DNA of 64,000 bases, taken from contig OZ036003.1 of assembly GCA_964035015.1 (NCBI GenBank), positions 4,927,754-4,991,753 on the forward strand, read 5' to 3'. The translations under genes were made by a program, and so were the position numbers. Source of the DNA: Corallium rubrum (lineage: Eukaryota > Cnidaria > Anthozoa > Scleralcyonacea > Coralliidae). A model generated the notes under the pieces. It was not told where the DNA came from. It ran no database searches and was given only the letters and a program-made list of their open reading frames with translations. The first letter of the stretch is position 1, and every line of letters starts with the position of its first letter. Below are positions 10,895-20,830 of the stretch, one piece after another.

Positions 10895-11052
10895 ATTTTG
10901 GCTATGAAATCATCGGACCGGAACGAATTAAAAACTGTCTAAACTTTCCCGCTTCCAAATTAGTTTTCAGTATCTTATTCTGCCAGACACAAAACGATTT
11001 TATTCATCTCTGGAAAAACCCTCGGACAGAAATGAGTTAACTTTGGGATTAC

Positions 11053-11342
11053 CTGCGAGTCCGAGCCCCTTTCCAACCTACGCAGGGGAAAGTGAGCTCT
11101 GCCAACAAACTCGATATTTCTTTTTGAGCATGCATGAACGGTTGCCAAGATACTATTTTGGGCTCAGGCCCTAACGCATTACTTGCTATTTTCCTGCTAA
11201 CGTGTGTTCATACACTAGAACTTGTTTGACCAGTTTAAAACCTGACTGACCCGCCCCAAACTTGGGGCGAAGATCGAGTTTGTTGGCAGAGCCCACTTTC
11301 CCCCGAAGCCTGCGTAGGTCGGAAAGGGGCTCTGACGCAGGG
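11053..11342. mobile_element. Foldback MITE, about 290 bp
   Basis: CTGCGAGTCCGAGCCCCTTT at about 11053 is inverted at 11318-11342, and the arms extend about 65 bp (GAGCTCTGCCAACAAACTCG and its complement). It lies just downstream, in the intron, of the exon at 11389-11601. Confidence 0.75.
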
Positions 11343-11388
11343 TACTTTGGCATATGGAGAATGATCGAAATAATTCTACCCCACTTAC

Positions 11389-11601
11389 CTTCTTCCTAAT
11401 CTCTGGAAGATCATCAAATGTTAATATTCCTTTTTTCTCACTCCAGTGGTTGCGCGGTTTCATGTGAACTGTGGGTAAATGAACAGACAGTGGCTTGGCT
11501 TTTTGGCTCACCCAACCATTCCTTTTAACATTCAGTTGACGAGGCTTTTTATTTGCTGTATCATGTGACGGCCCAGTAAGATCTGAAGCACTTTTTACAC
11601 C
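11389..11601 (-). CDS. Internal coding exon of an unidentified host gene (71 codons)
   Basis: On the minus strand a pyrimidine-rich stretch ending TTTTTTCTCCACCTAG precedes base 11601, and base 11389 is followed by the consensus donor AAG|GTAAGTGG. The 213 bases between are exactly 71 codons with no stop. The exon begins GVKSAS and ends PEIRKK, so both splice phases are 0. The peptide is basic and polar (30 or so residues of K/R/H/N/Q) with W residues near the middle and a segment HMKPRNHW. I do not recognise the family. No partner exon is identified, so its neighbours must lie outside or be hidden in repeat-filled introns. The splice signals, phase and absence of repeat character make this the best host-gene evidence in the first 30 kb, but a pseudogene exon is possible. 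Confidence 0.6.
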
Positions 11602-11639
11602 CTAGGTGGAGAAAAAATAGTAATTAACGACAAACGAAC

Positions 11640-12772
11640 CATACGATACACCATACCATACCATACTATACACCATACCATACATCTACCATACGCATAC
11701 CATACACCATATCATACGATACACCATACCATACACCATACCATACACCATACCTTGCACCATACCTTGCACCATACCATGCACCATACCATACACCATA
11801 CCATACACCATACAATACACCATACCATACACCATGCCATACACCATACCATACACCGTACCATACACCATACCATACACCATACCATACACCATACCAT
11901 ACACCATACAATACACCATACCATACACCATACCATACACCATACCATACACCATACCATACACCATACCATACACCATACCATACACCATACCATACAC
12001 CATACCATACACCTTACCATACACCATACCATACACCATACCATACACCATACCATACACCATACCATACACCATACCATACACCATACCATACACCGTA
12101 CCATACACCATACCTTGCACCATACCATACACCATACCATACACCATACAATACACCATACCATACACCATACCATACACCATACCATACACCATACCAT
12201 ACACCATACCATACACCATACCATACACCATACCATACACCATACCATACACCATACCTTGCACCATACCTTGCACCATACCATACACCATACCATACAC
12301 CATACCATACACCATGCCATACACCATACCATACACCATACCATACACCATACCATACACCATACCATACACCATACAATACACCATACCATACACCATA
12401 CCATACCATACACCATACAATACACCATACCATACACCATACCATACACCATACCATACACCATATATACAATACACGATACCATACTATATACACCATA
12501 CCATGCCATACACCATACCATACTATACCATACCATACACCATACAATTCACCACACCATACACCATACCATACACCATACCATAGCATACCATACTATA
12601 CACCATACCATACACGATACCATACAATACACCGTACCATACACCATACCATAGACCATACCATACACCATATCATACACCATACCATACCATACCATAC
12701 CATACCATACCATACTATACCATACCATATCATACCATAACATAACATACCATACCTTCCACCATACCAAAT
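11640..12772 (+). repeat. 12-bp minisatellite (ATACCATACACC)
   Basis: About 90 near-identical copies of ATACCATACACC decay at both ends into 5-bp CATAC/CCATA runs. Variants such as ACCTTGC for ACCATAC recur in blocks, showing higher-order duplication. Because the period is divisible by three and the unit has no stop in several frames, very long open frames appear on both strands; these are artefacts. Confidence 0.97.
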
Positions 12773-14000
12773 AACTCCATTACATGTTCAATTGGATCAG
12801 ATATCCCCTCATAAACCCACTACTTCTACTTTTAAATCTATCCCAGCACCCTCACTTCCATCTACCATAGATTGTAAAACGACTTTTTTCTATCCATGCA
12901 TCTACTCATAAATTCATTCAACTCAATAATTTTTGACAGCTGAGGGTCGTCAGCATAAGCAGATGTTATTATCAACGAGGGCGCCATCTCTCTTCCGATC
13001 CACGCATTAGTCATTACACCCACTAAGCTATTTGTAAACTCATAACTGTCCACGTTCCTATCCATTCATAATCCTTCTATTTATTCGTCGTCCACCCACC
13101 ATCCTCTCATAAATCTATTCGTATAGCCCTAACCACCCACCTGCATGACCTCTCAAACTCACCTGTTGTCCACAGTGGCGTCGGAGCGACACTAAAAGTG
13201 GGGGGGCCCAAAATTTTTAGAGGGGTCCGGGGGTATGCTACCCCGGGAAATTTTGAAATCTAGAGTCTCTGAAATGCCATTTCCTGCATTTTAGGACAAG
13301 GATTTACAGAATTCTAAAGGTCCAAAAACGTCACAAAATACTCAAAAGACAACACTTTTCCGGACATCGAATATCTGCATTCAAATTTCTTAATTATATC
13401 TTTATTCAAAGTCGTGGGGTAGCTAGGGTTAGTGATTTTGTTAATCATAACTGTATTACTGGCCTCGTTTATTACTGGTCTTGTTAAAAAGTGGGGGACC
13501 CAAACATATTCTGGCCCCCCCACCAAAAAAAGTGGGGGGGGGGGGCCGGGGCCCCCCCCCCCCCCCCCCCCCGCTTCCGACGCCCCTGGTTGTCCACCCA
13601 CCATCTACTCATAATCTATTTATCTACCTCTCCCATCCTCTCATGCATCCATCTATTCAACCACGGCACCACCCACCCGCCCATCCTCTCATAAATATAT
13701 CCGTATAGCCTTAACCACCCACCTAACCATCCACTCATAATCTATTTATCTACCTCTTCCATCCTCTCAGACATCCGTCCATTCAACCACGGCATCATCC
13801 ACCCGCCAATTCAATCCTCTCAGAAAGTCACCTGTTCACCCACACATGCTCTCATAAAGCCACCTGTTTACCCGCCCATCCTCTCATAATTCCGGCCTTC
13901 TAATTATTCTCTAGTCACCTGACGCACGGCACGCTGCCACTTGTAAAATACAAATCCGAGGTCCTAATTATCCTCTATAGTCACCCACACATCCACTTAG
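12773..14000 (+). repeat. Degenerate pyrimidine-rich tandem repeat, split by a MITE
   Basis: CCACCCA, CATCC and CTCTCATAA words recur in a loose higher-order unit of roughly 140 bp (for example CCCATCCTCTCATAAATATA near 13680 and a relative near 13090). It is broken by the MITE at 13173-13588. No gene is visible. Confidence 0.7.
13173..13588. mobile_element. hAT-type MITE with G-rich ends, 416 bp
   Basis: The termini are CAGTGGCGTCGGAGCG (13173) and, inverted, CAGGGGCGTCGGAAGCG (ending 13588). They are flanked by a perfect 8-bp duplication GTTGTCCA (13165-13172 and 13589-13596). Long G or C runs sit just inside both ends. The middle (AAATCTAGAGTCTCTGAAAT and on) recurs at about 54904, and in reverse at 22930-23030 and 25270-25350, so it belongs to a dispersed family. 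Confidence 0.9.
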
Positions 14001-14227
14001 AAAACCGGCCATCCATTTATTTACAACACAAACCCTAAACTGAAAATTCTATTCTTACTAACTATAACTAACAACATTTTATTCGACATTTACTGACACA
14101 AAACTTCTTTATATTTCAACCAAAATTAATCCCATGCAACAAGTAATTGTAAGACACTCACAGGTTGGTAGTTTAAACTGTTACCGGGTATCATAAATAC
14201 CGTAAAACAACCTCGTTCTGCCATCCG

Positions 14228-14330
14228 AGTTCTAGTCAGGTTCAATGGTTAGAAAGTCTGGCTAATATTTGGAAGGTTACAGATTCAAGTGACGTTTAGA
14301 GGTAGCTCGGCCAGTTTTTTCTGAGTATTA
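14228..14330 (+). mobile_element. Degenerate SINE head (tRNA-derived)
   Basis: GGTTCAATGGTTAGAAAGTC and AGATTCAAGTGACG are diverged box A and box B positions of the 10085-10253 SINE family. The TTTTTTCTGAGTATTA tail start follows. The array at 14330-15070 grows out of this copy's 3' end. Confidence 0.75.
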
Positions 14331-15070
14331 ACAACTAACGACAGCTTGTACAGCAAGAACTAACAAAACTTACAAACTCCAAGCTGAAAGCACTATACTA
14401 ACTAACGACAGCTTGTACAGCAAGAACTAACAAAACTTACAAACTCCAAGCTGAAAGCACTATACTAACTAACGACAGTTTTCACTGCTATAACAGAACT
14501 TTACATACTCCAAGCTGAAAGTACAATACTAACTATAACGACAGCTTGTACAGCAAGAACTAACAAAACTATACAAATTCCAAGCTGAAAGTACTATACT
14601 AACTAACGACAGCTTGTAGAGCAAGAACTAACAAAACTTTACAAACTTCAAGCTGAAAGTACTATACTAACTATAACGACAGCTTGTACAGCAAGAACTA
14701 ACAAAACTTTACAAACTCCAAGCTGAAAGTACTATACTAACTAACGACAGCTTGTAGAGCAAGAACTAACAAAACTTTACAAACTTCAAGCTGAAAGTAC
14801 TATACTAACTATAACGACAGCTTGTACAGCAAGAACTAACAAAACTTACAAACTCCAAGGTGAAAGCACTATACTAACCAACGACAGTTTTCACTGCTAT
14901 AACAGAACTTTACATATACTCCAAGCTGAAAGTACTATACTAACTATAACGACAGTTTGTACTGCAAGAACTAACAAAACTTTACAAACTCCAAGCTGAA
15001 AGTACTATACTAACTAACGACAGCTTGTAGAGCAAGAACTAACAAAACTTTACAAACTCTAAACTGAAAA
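14330..15070 (+). repeat. Satellite made from a SINE 3' tail, about 11 units of 63-70 bp
   Basis: Each unit contains AACGACAGCTTGTACAGCAA, GAACTAACAAAACTT, CAAACTCCAAGCTGAAAG and CACTATACTA or similar. This is the tail of the SINE directly upstream. Two units (about 14465 and 14875) share a variant with TTTTCACTGCTATAACAGAA, and later units alternate between TAACTAACG and TAACTATAACG starts, which indicates duplication of multi-unit blocks. No coding capacity. Confidence 0.9.
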
Positions 15071-15595
15071 TCTTTGTGACTTCAGAATTATAATTTTTTT
15101 TCGTGAGTTTAAATTTGTCTAAGGATGATTTAAATATTTTATTCGACTTAATGAAACATTAAACACATTTTTAATTGCACAAATTTATTAAGTTGAAGCC
15201 GGACTCACACTTGTGCAATATGTATTAGTAACTACGCAAGTTCAGTAAGATTTGTGCGCACAAAATAAGAGCGTGATAAATTCCTTTCATGCAGTCACCG
15301 ACGATATTCAGAAGGTCCAGTGACATCCTATTCAGACAACTTTGAAGTTTACGATCCTCGGAAACGCACTTTGCGATATGTCCAGTGAACATGCATGTGT
15401 CTCGACAAGCACTGAAGAATATAATCAAAGCGGCACTTTCTTTTATGGCTTTTTACTAATATAAGCCGCGGCACGTTGAGCAATTTCTGCTCCCCCACGC
15501 AGTATATGCAGTATTTTTGAAAACGTTTCGGCTGTTATATAGTATGTAACAAACTTATGGATATACAAATAGTATACCCTGCGCGTTTATCAGTC
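15071..15595. other. No gene seen
   Basis: A 67-codon minus-strand frame (15225-15428) contains several C residues but no motif that I recognise and no splice support. AT-rich otherwise. Confidence 0.45.
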
Positions 15596-15598
15596 TTA

Positions 15599-16472
15599 GG
15601 GGGCGATTACATGGACCGGGCTGGCCTGGTTAACCGTATTATATATAAAACGCATATGTTGACATGGCAAGCGCGGGCTAGCCCGGTTTGCCCGGATGAA
15701 AATGTCCATGTAATCGTTTTCATCCCGGCAAACTGGGTTGAAAAACTGTTGAACTCGCTTCGATACGCGTTTGTTTGCTTAACTGTGTGAATAAATAGTG
15801 CTGAAAGGAACTGAAATAGAACGTCAACGTTGTTTGTGTGTTTCGTGATCAAAGCGAAGATTTAATAAATTAATTAGTCTTCGTGAAGACGCTTTCCTGG
15901 GTTAGCTAAGACTTTAATAAGGGGGTGATTACATGGACCGGGCTGGCCCGGTTAACCGGGATGAGTTCACGAAATGATTACATGGAGCGGGCTATATAGC
16001 CCGGTAAGCCGGAATGATTTCAGGCCGAAATTCGCAATTATCAAGAAAATAAGGGCAAAGTTACGTTAGTTTTACTTCAGTTTTACACTAATTAGTCCAG
16101 TATTTATTTTGTAGCCCATCGTTAATAAAAAGATTGTTAAAGTCTTAGCTAACCCAAGGAAGCGTCTTCACGAAGACTAATTAATTTATTAAATCTTCGC
16201 TTTGATCATGAAACACACAAACAACATTGATGTTCTATTTCAGTTCCTTTCAGCACTATTTATTCATATAGTCAAGCAAACGAACGCGTATCGAAGAGAG
16301 TTCAACAGTTTTTTCAGCCTGGTTTGCCGGGATGAAAACGATTACGCTGGACATTTTCATCCGGTTAACCGGGCCAAACCGGGCTAGCCCGCTTGCCATG
16401 TAATCGAAATGTTAAAACAACATGCGTTTTATATATAAAGCGGGCTAGCCCGCGGTCCATGTAATCGCCCCC
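15599..16472. mobile_element. Foldback element, 874 bp, GGGGGCGATTACATGG ends
   Basis: The ends read GGGGGCGATTACATGGACCG inward from 15599 and from 16472 on the other strand. TTA lies on both sides (15596-15598, 16473-16475). The arms are about 310-340 bp and carry CCGGGCTAGCCCG-type words. The centre (15915-16020) contains a second smaller GGGGGTGATTACATGGACCG start, so a related copy is nested or duplicated. Smaller relatives sit at 17827-18105 and 57111-57333. Confidence 0.83.
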
Positions 16473-16650
16473 TTAGGTCGATCTCAGTTACAGTGAGTGC
16501 CAGCATGTTTGCGCTTTCTCAAAGAGAACCTATAGATTCGATCGGCTCAAAAGTGACCTCGAATACAAACTAAGATAGATCTAAACGAGTATACAACGCT
16601 TTGGCAAAGCAAAGCTATCTGAGATCGATCTAATTGGGGTGCATCTTAAA

Positions 16651-16888
16651 GCCTGGCCAAACGCTTTCTCAACATTTCATTCAACATCGTTAACATTGTG
16701 GATGGAATTCAACCGTGATTCAACAACATGTTGAAAGCGTTTGGCCACCCCTGTTGAATGATGTTGAACGTTGTTGAATGGTGTTGAATGATGCTGAACG
16801 AAATTTGAACATGTTCAAATTTTCGTTCAACACGCGTTCAACAATGTTGAACGATGTTGAATGAAATGTTGAAAGCGTTTGGCCAGGC
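16651..16888. mobile_element. Palindromic MITE, 238 bp
   Basis: The ends are GCCTGGCCAAACGCTTTC and its inverted copy. The interior is made of GTTGAA/TTCAAC words (for example TTCAACATCGTT) on both arms. A third GCGTTTGGCC near 16737 suggests internal rearrangement. Non-coding. Confidence 0.8.
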
Positions 16889-16895
16889 CTTTTAA

Positions 16896-17032
16896 GGCCC
16901 ATTTCCACTCAGGAAAATGTTCCTTGGACAGAAAATTTTTCTTTGTCTTGTGAGCTCTCGGGTGAAACTAATGAACTTAAGACAAAGAAAAATTTTCTGT
17001 CCAAGGAAAATTTTCCTGAGTGGAAATGAGCC
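16896..17032. mobile_element. TTAA-flanked MITE, 137 bp
   Basis: The ends GGCCCATTTCCACTCAGGAA and (inverted) GGCTCATTTCCACTCAGGAA are flanked by TTAA on both sides (16892-16895, 17033-17036). The TTAA target fits piggyBac or Kolobok-type transposition. A diverged partner (17037 to about 17208, with shared TTTTCTTTGTCTTGTGAGCT) abuts it across the same TTAA. Confidence 0.85.
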
Positions 17033-17036
17033 TTAA

Positions 17037-17555
17037 GGTTTGTTCTATTCAGGAAAATTTTTCTCAGGACAGGAACGGACAGTGACTCACAGGAAAGTTT
17101 TCTTTGTCTTGTGAGCTCTCGGTCGGAACTAATGACTTTAACACAAATCCTGTCCGTTCGTGCATGTGCTGCGGAAAATATTAATGTTCCGGAGTGAAAA
17201 CCAGCCCTTACTGCAAAAGTTCCCTCAGAATCGGACATGTTCATGGGCATGATTGGATCCAGGGAGACCTCACTCAGTATATCGTTCCGATTTCGTAGTG
17301 AGTTCATCAGCCAATCAGATTGTAGAATTTGTACTTGACTTTTCTATACACGTCTATTGATGTAGAGTACCGTTCAATATTTTATAACCAACCGACGTCA
17401 GACTTTAGACTTTCAATGTCCACATACTAAAGCAGCTTATTAATTCCCTCTTCACGGCATACCGCCTTTCAGTCTGACTTCTGTGTTTTACTCAGACTGA
17501 AGAACGATCTTAATTGTCACAGGGCCCATTGATATCCACCAATGGGAATAGATTT
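17037..17555. other. Diverged TTAA MITE relative, then no gene seen
   Basis: 17037-17210 resembles the neighbouring 137-bp MITE (AGGAAAATTTTTCTC start, CCGGAGTGAAAACCAGCCC end). From 17211 to 17555 I see nothing recognisable. Confidence 0.55.
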
Positions 17556-17561
17556 ATCAGG

Positions 17562-17689
17562 CTATGTGCACACGGTAACGTTTCCGAGCGTTTTCGTATT
17601 GTTTACTGTTCTCAAGGGAATCGAGAACAATCAGCTCATTACTTGAAACAATACGAAAACGCTTGGAAACGTTACCGTGTGCACATAGT
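17562..17689. mobile_element. Palindromic MITE, about 128 bp (copy 1)
   Basis: CTATGTGCACACGGTAACGT starts the left arm and its complement ends at 17689. The arms share GAGCGTTTTCGTATTGTTT. Copy 2 at 19779-19903 is nearly identical, including the loop around AAGGGAATCGAGAACAATCA. Confidence 0.87.
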
Positions 17690-17826
17690 CTCAGTTCAGA
17701 CGGTTTATGTGATTAGATCACATTCTGCAACGGAAGCCACAACAGGAAAGGGTTAAACTTAAACATTCAAGATATCACCTCGTAATCTTAATAAAATGAG
17801 TTATATCAGTATAGTGTACACATTTA

Positions 17827-18105
17827 GGGGCCGAATACATCATGGGAAATTTCAGCTGGGTTGAGATTTCAGTCCAGCTACTGGGGCATGGAAAAGAGGG
17901 AGTGAATGTTTTGAATTAGAAACACGAAGTGTGGAATACAGAAAGTGCCTTGTGAAAAGCGATATAAAATAATAAATATGGTTTATTTGCATGCATTTAT
18001 CCGCATGTTTGTGACAACTTGGCTGATTTCCACACTTCGTGTTTCTTATTCAAATCATGCATTCTCCTGTTTTCCATACCTCAGTAATCGGGCTGAAATT
18101 TACGA
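17827..18105. mobile_element. Palindromic MITE of the GGGGCGATTACATGG family
   Basis: It starts GGGGCCGAATACATCATGGG and continues with AATTTCAGC and GGGCATGGAAAAGAGG. The inverted half includes CCACACTTCGTGTTTCTTAT and ends near ATCGGGCTGAAATTTACGAG. The closest relative in the window is 57111-57333, which has better preserved ends. Confidence 0.75.
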
Positions 18106-18181
18106 GTGCTAGGACTCGTCGACGGCTAAATTTTATAATTAAAAAAAGTCACAACTAACTGACTGTTATATTTGATATACG

Positions 18182-18349
18182 TAGCCTGCGAAGCAGACGG
18201 TTGTTTTGGGGGAGGGTTTATATTTGGGGTCGTGGAATACCGGAGGCGGAAAACCCGCAAAGGCGGAATTACCCGGGTTTTCCGCCTCCGGTATTCCACG
18301 ACCCCAAATATAAACCCTCCCCCAAAACAACCGTCTGCTTCGCAGGCTA
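18182..18349. mobile_element. Near-perfect hairpin MITE, 168 bp, 8-bp duplication
   Basis: The arms of about 76 bp (start TAGCCTGCGAAGCAGACGG) are identical as far as I can read, around a 16-base loop. The flanks are a perfect 8-bp duplication GATATACG (18174-18181 and 18350-18357), which suits hAT. Identity of the arms and duplication suggests a young insertion or strong arm-to-arm conversion. Confidence 0.92.
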
Positions 18350-18511
18350 GATATACGAAGCTAGTTTAATGACTTCCAAAACGCCCCAGTACTGCTAAAA
18401 TGATTGTAGTGCCCGTATTGAAGTAAATCTCAAGCAACGGTTCTCATCTTTCGGTGAGTTGACGTCGTCCTGAAGACGTGAAAATCCCCAAGTAGCGTTG
18501 TATAAAGAACG

Positions 18512-19143
18512 ACGGTGGCTCAGAGATGACATTTTCATTTTCGCGACTTTTTCCGCTACTTTTAATTTTTTCGCGACTTTTTTCGCGACTTTTAATTTTT
18601 TCGCGACTTTTTTCGCGACTTTTTCGCGACTTTTTTCGCGACTTTTCAGATTCACGAGAAGGAACTTAGCCCTTTATAGGTATTTTCGAAAGAAATAGCT
18701 ATGCTTCTATTATTTTGTATTTGTATGTTGCAAATAGCAACTGTTAAGGCTATTTTACCACAATATTCTCCTGTTAATCAAGCGATTGGACGCAATGAAG
18801 CAATCGTGAACTACTTTAGGCTTGGTTTTACTGCAGCAGAAATTTTAGGTTTTCTCGCCAGTTTTCACGGAGTTCGACTTTGTCTACGACAGCTAAGAAG
18901 AATACTACAAAGCCATGGTTGTAGAAGAAGGGTGAACCCCACTGATATGAATGTTCTTGTTCAGGCTGTGTTCGAACCTGACGAATCTTCGGGTTGACGC
19001 CATGTTGGTTGTTGTTGAACCATGTGTTGAACCCGAGGCTGAGAGTCGAGAAAAAAGTCGCGAAAAAAGTCGCGAAAAAATTAAAAGTAGCGAAAAAAGT
19101 CGCGAAAATAAAAAAAAAGTTTATGTCATCTCTGAGCCACCGT
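18512..19143. mobile_element. Element with inverted ends enclosing an integrase-like HTH fragment
   Basis: ACGGTGGCTCAGAGATGACA at 18512 is inverted at the right end (TGTCATCTCTGAGCCACCGT, ending 19143). Just inside each end are many TTTCGCGACTTTTT or AAAAAGTCGCGAAA words. Between them is one open frame (18701-18997). I cannot find a clear target duplication, so the superfamily is open. Confidence 0.75.
18701..18997 (+). pseudogene. N-terminal HTH fragment of an integrase/transposase-like protein
   Basis: A 98-codon frame starts with a hydrophobic stretch and then NEAIVNYFRLGFTAAEILGF, followed by LRQLRRILQSHGCRRR. This is the two-helix recognition pattern seen at the start of rve-type integrase-core proteins common in fish and cnidarian repeat elements (my identification from memory of the pattern, not a search). 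The DDE catalytic part is absent: the frame stops at 18997 shortly after the HTH. The surrounding inverted ends suggest that a non-autonomous element keeps a remnant of its transposase gene. Confidence 0.45.
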
Positions 19144-20350
19144 AGATTACCCAGCGTAGGGACGAAACATTATTCATTCTCTTTGTTTCGCAACCAGAAT
19201 TACTTTGTTTAAAAGACGACGTCGTTGAAGTTACCCATAGGCTGTGTGCAGTCTCTGCCGCAAAACGATTTTACAGTCTGGATAAGTCGTTCCAACAGTT
19301 CTCGAAGCAATTAATATCAACAATTAATATCAACTCTACTTTTATGCCAAGTTGTTTTTTTGACTCCACAGAATGTCAGTAAAGGTTAATAATATTCGAC
19401 GCTCTGCCAACGGTTATTTTTTAAAGTCCTTAACACAAGTAGACGACAGTGAAAACAATCATCAAATACATTTGCATTGTGATGGAGTGGGGTATACACT
19501 GTGAAGATGCCACTTCAAGCATACTCCATGATGTATTATGGTTGTATGTTCTTGTATAATTCTGTTTTAATTTGTAAATTTCCAAAATAGTTTGCGCCAA
19601 GCTATTTGCCTTGTCAGGGCAATATTTTATCACATAAATAAATATCTGCTAATATGGAAGTTTTTGAAGCTTTTCGTAGTGATAATTGTATAATTCAAGA
19701 TTAAGCGTTTGCGCTGTTGAGTCACGGACCTTGATTACAGTAATCATTCATTGTTGATCTAATGAAGGCCTTAAACTTCGTGCACACGGAAACGTTTCGG
19801 AGCGTTTTCGTATTGTTTACTGTTCTCAAGGGAATCGAGAACAATCAGCTCATTACTTGAAACAATACGAAAACGCTCGGAAACGTTACCGTGTGCACAT
19901 AGTCAACAGGTCGGAAACTCAGCAAATATATAACAAACCGCGGTGCACTGATTGATGTGTTTCACGTGGGTCTTATATTATGCATGTGTACTCTATGTTG
20001 CTGTGCAGCGGCTGTTGGCTATACAATATACCAAATCGTTGTTTCATTTAGGCCCACCTGCAAATTAATGCATCATGTCTATTAAAGCATAACGGGAAGA
20101 TAACATAGGCTGGGACTGTTTTTTCATGTTTTGAGTTCATTATTTTTAGACACTAAGTTTAGGATTATTGTCAAGGATAATCGATAAGCAAAGTTTATCC
20201 TCATAGAATACCTAAACATTAAAAAGTTTCTGAAATCAGAAATGTTATGTTTACTAAGGCTGCTTCAGCCTCATGTTACTGATAAATGAACTACGTTTTA
20301 TCCCGACTCAGATTGTATGCGCAGTCGAAACTCCGATTTCGTCCATACTC
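19144..20350. other. No gene seen; contains one MITE
   Basis: AT-rich sequence without a supported gene. The only recognised element is the MITE copy at 19779-19903. A 67-codon minus frame at 19430-19633 has no support. Confidence 0.5.
19779..19903. mobile_element. Palindromic MITE, about 125 bp (copy 2)
   Basis: Nearly identical to 17562-17689: CGTGCACACGG start, GAGCGTTTTCGTATTGTTT arm and the same loop. The flanks differ (GAAGGCCTTAAACTT here), so this is an independent insertion. Confidence 0.87.
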
Positions 20351-20354
20351 TCGA

Positions 20355-20515
20355 TATACAAATCGAAATACAGTAAGAGTACTTCCGAAATAATGGAACG
20401 TAGTTTCTGATGTTTTGAGCGAAGGCCCTTCCTCAGAGAGAAACGGGTGAAGGGTCTTCGCTCGAAACGTTAGAACTCAAACCTTACTATATTTCGATTT
20501 GTATTTCAACACTGC
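20355..20515. repeat. Inverted retroelement-end pair with hammerhead-like words (decayed)
   Basis: ATACAAATCGAAATACAGTA (20356) is inverted at 20487-20508. The centre carries GAGCGAAGGCCCTTCCTCAG and GGTCTTCGCTCGAAACGTTA, the pattern that is better preserved at 26951-27131 and 62473-62665. Here the CUGANGA box is degraded on at least one strand. Confidence 0.6.
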
Positions 20516-20524
20516 CTACGCATA

Positions 20525-20830
20525 GGGGAGCACGGATGGCGTGTACTATTAGGGCACTGCCTCTCACAATAGTTAAGCCCGGTTAGACGGGTTAGTATTT
20601 GGATGGGTGACCGTCTGGGAATAACTCCGTTATCGGGGTGGGGACTCATGTGAGTAGAGTTTAGTTGGTCTCTCCTGTGCTTCGAAGGTTTTTCGCCGGG
20701 TTCTCCGGTTTTCCTCCCTCCGTAAAATCAACATATATAGGTCTTAGCTGTAAATGGAGGACCCCACCAGCTCTGCTGAAAAACTTATCCTCATTAAATA
20801 AAGAATAATAATAACAATAATAATAATGGT
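20525..20830 (+). mobile_element. 5S rRNA-derived SINE (copy 1, plus)
   Basis: The head reads AGTTAAGCCCGGTTAGACGG, then TTAGTATTTGGATGGGTGAC and CGTCTGGGAATAAC. It closely follows the internal control region of animal 5S rRNA (box A, intermediate element, box C). The 5' third of a real 5S gene does not match, and a shared non-5S body (TTTAGTTGGTCTCTCCTGTG, CTCCGGTTTTCCTCCCTCCG) follows, with an AATAATAAT tail. This is the SINE3 design. Other copies are at 27470-27705 (minus) and 55049-55330 (plus). Confidence 0.85.

Noticed and set aside
11686-12654. Several open frames of 190-300 codons on both strands
   Set aside because: They are translations of a 12-bp minisatellite; period divisible by three keeps frames open in both directions, with no domain or splice support.
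14330-15070. CRISPR-like array (regular repeats of about 68 bp)
   Set aside because: Units abut with no unique spacers, the genome is eukaryotic, and the unit is a SINE tail.
20525-20720. 5S rRNA gene
   Set aside because: Only the internal control region matches. The 5' third is unrelated and the same non-5S body follows in other copies, so it is a SINE.
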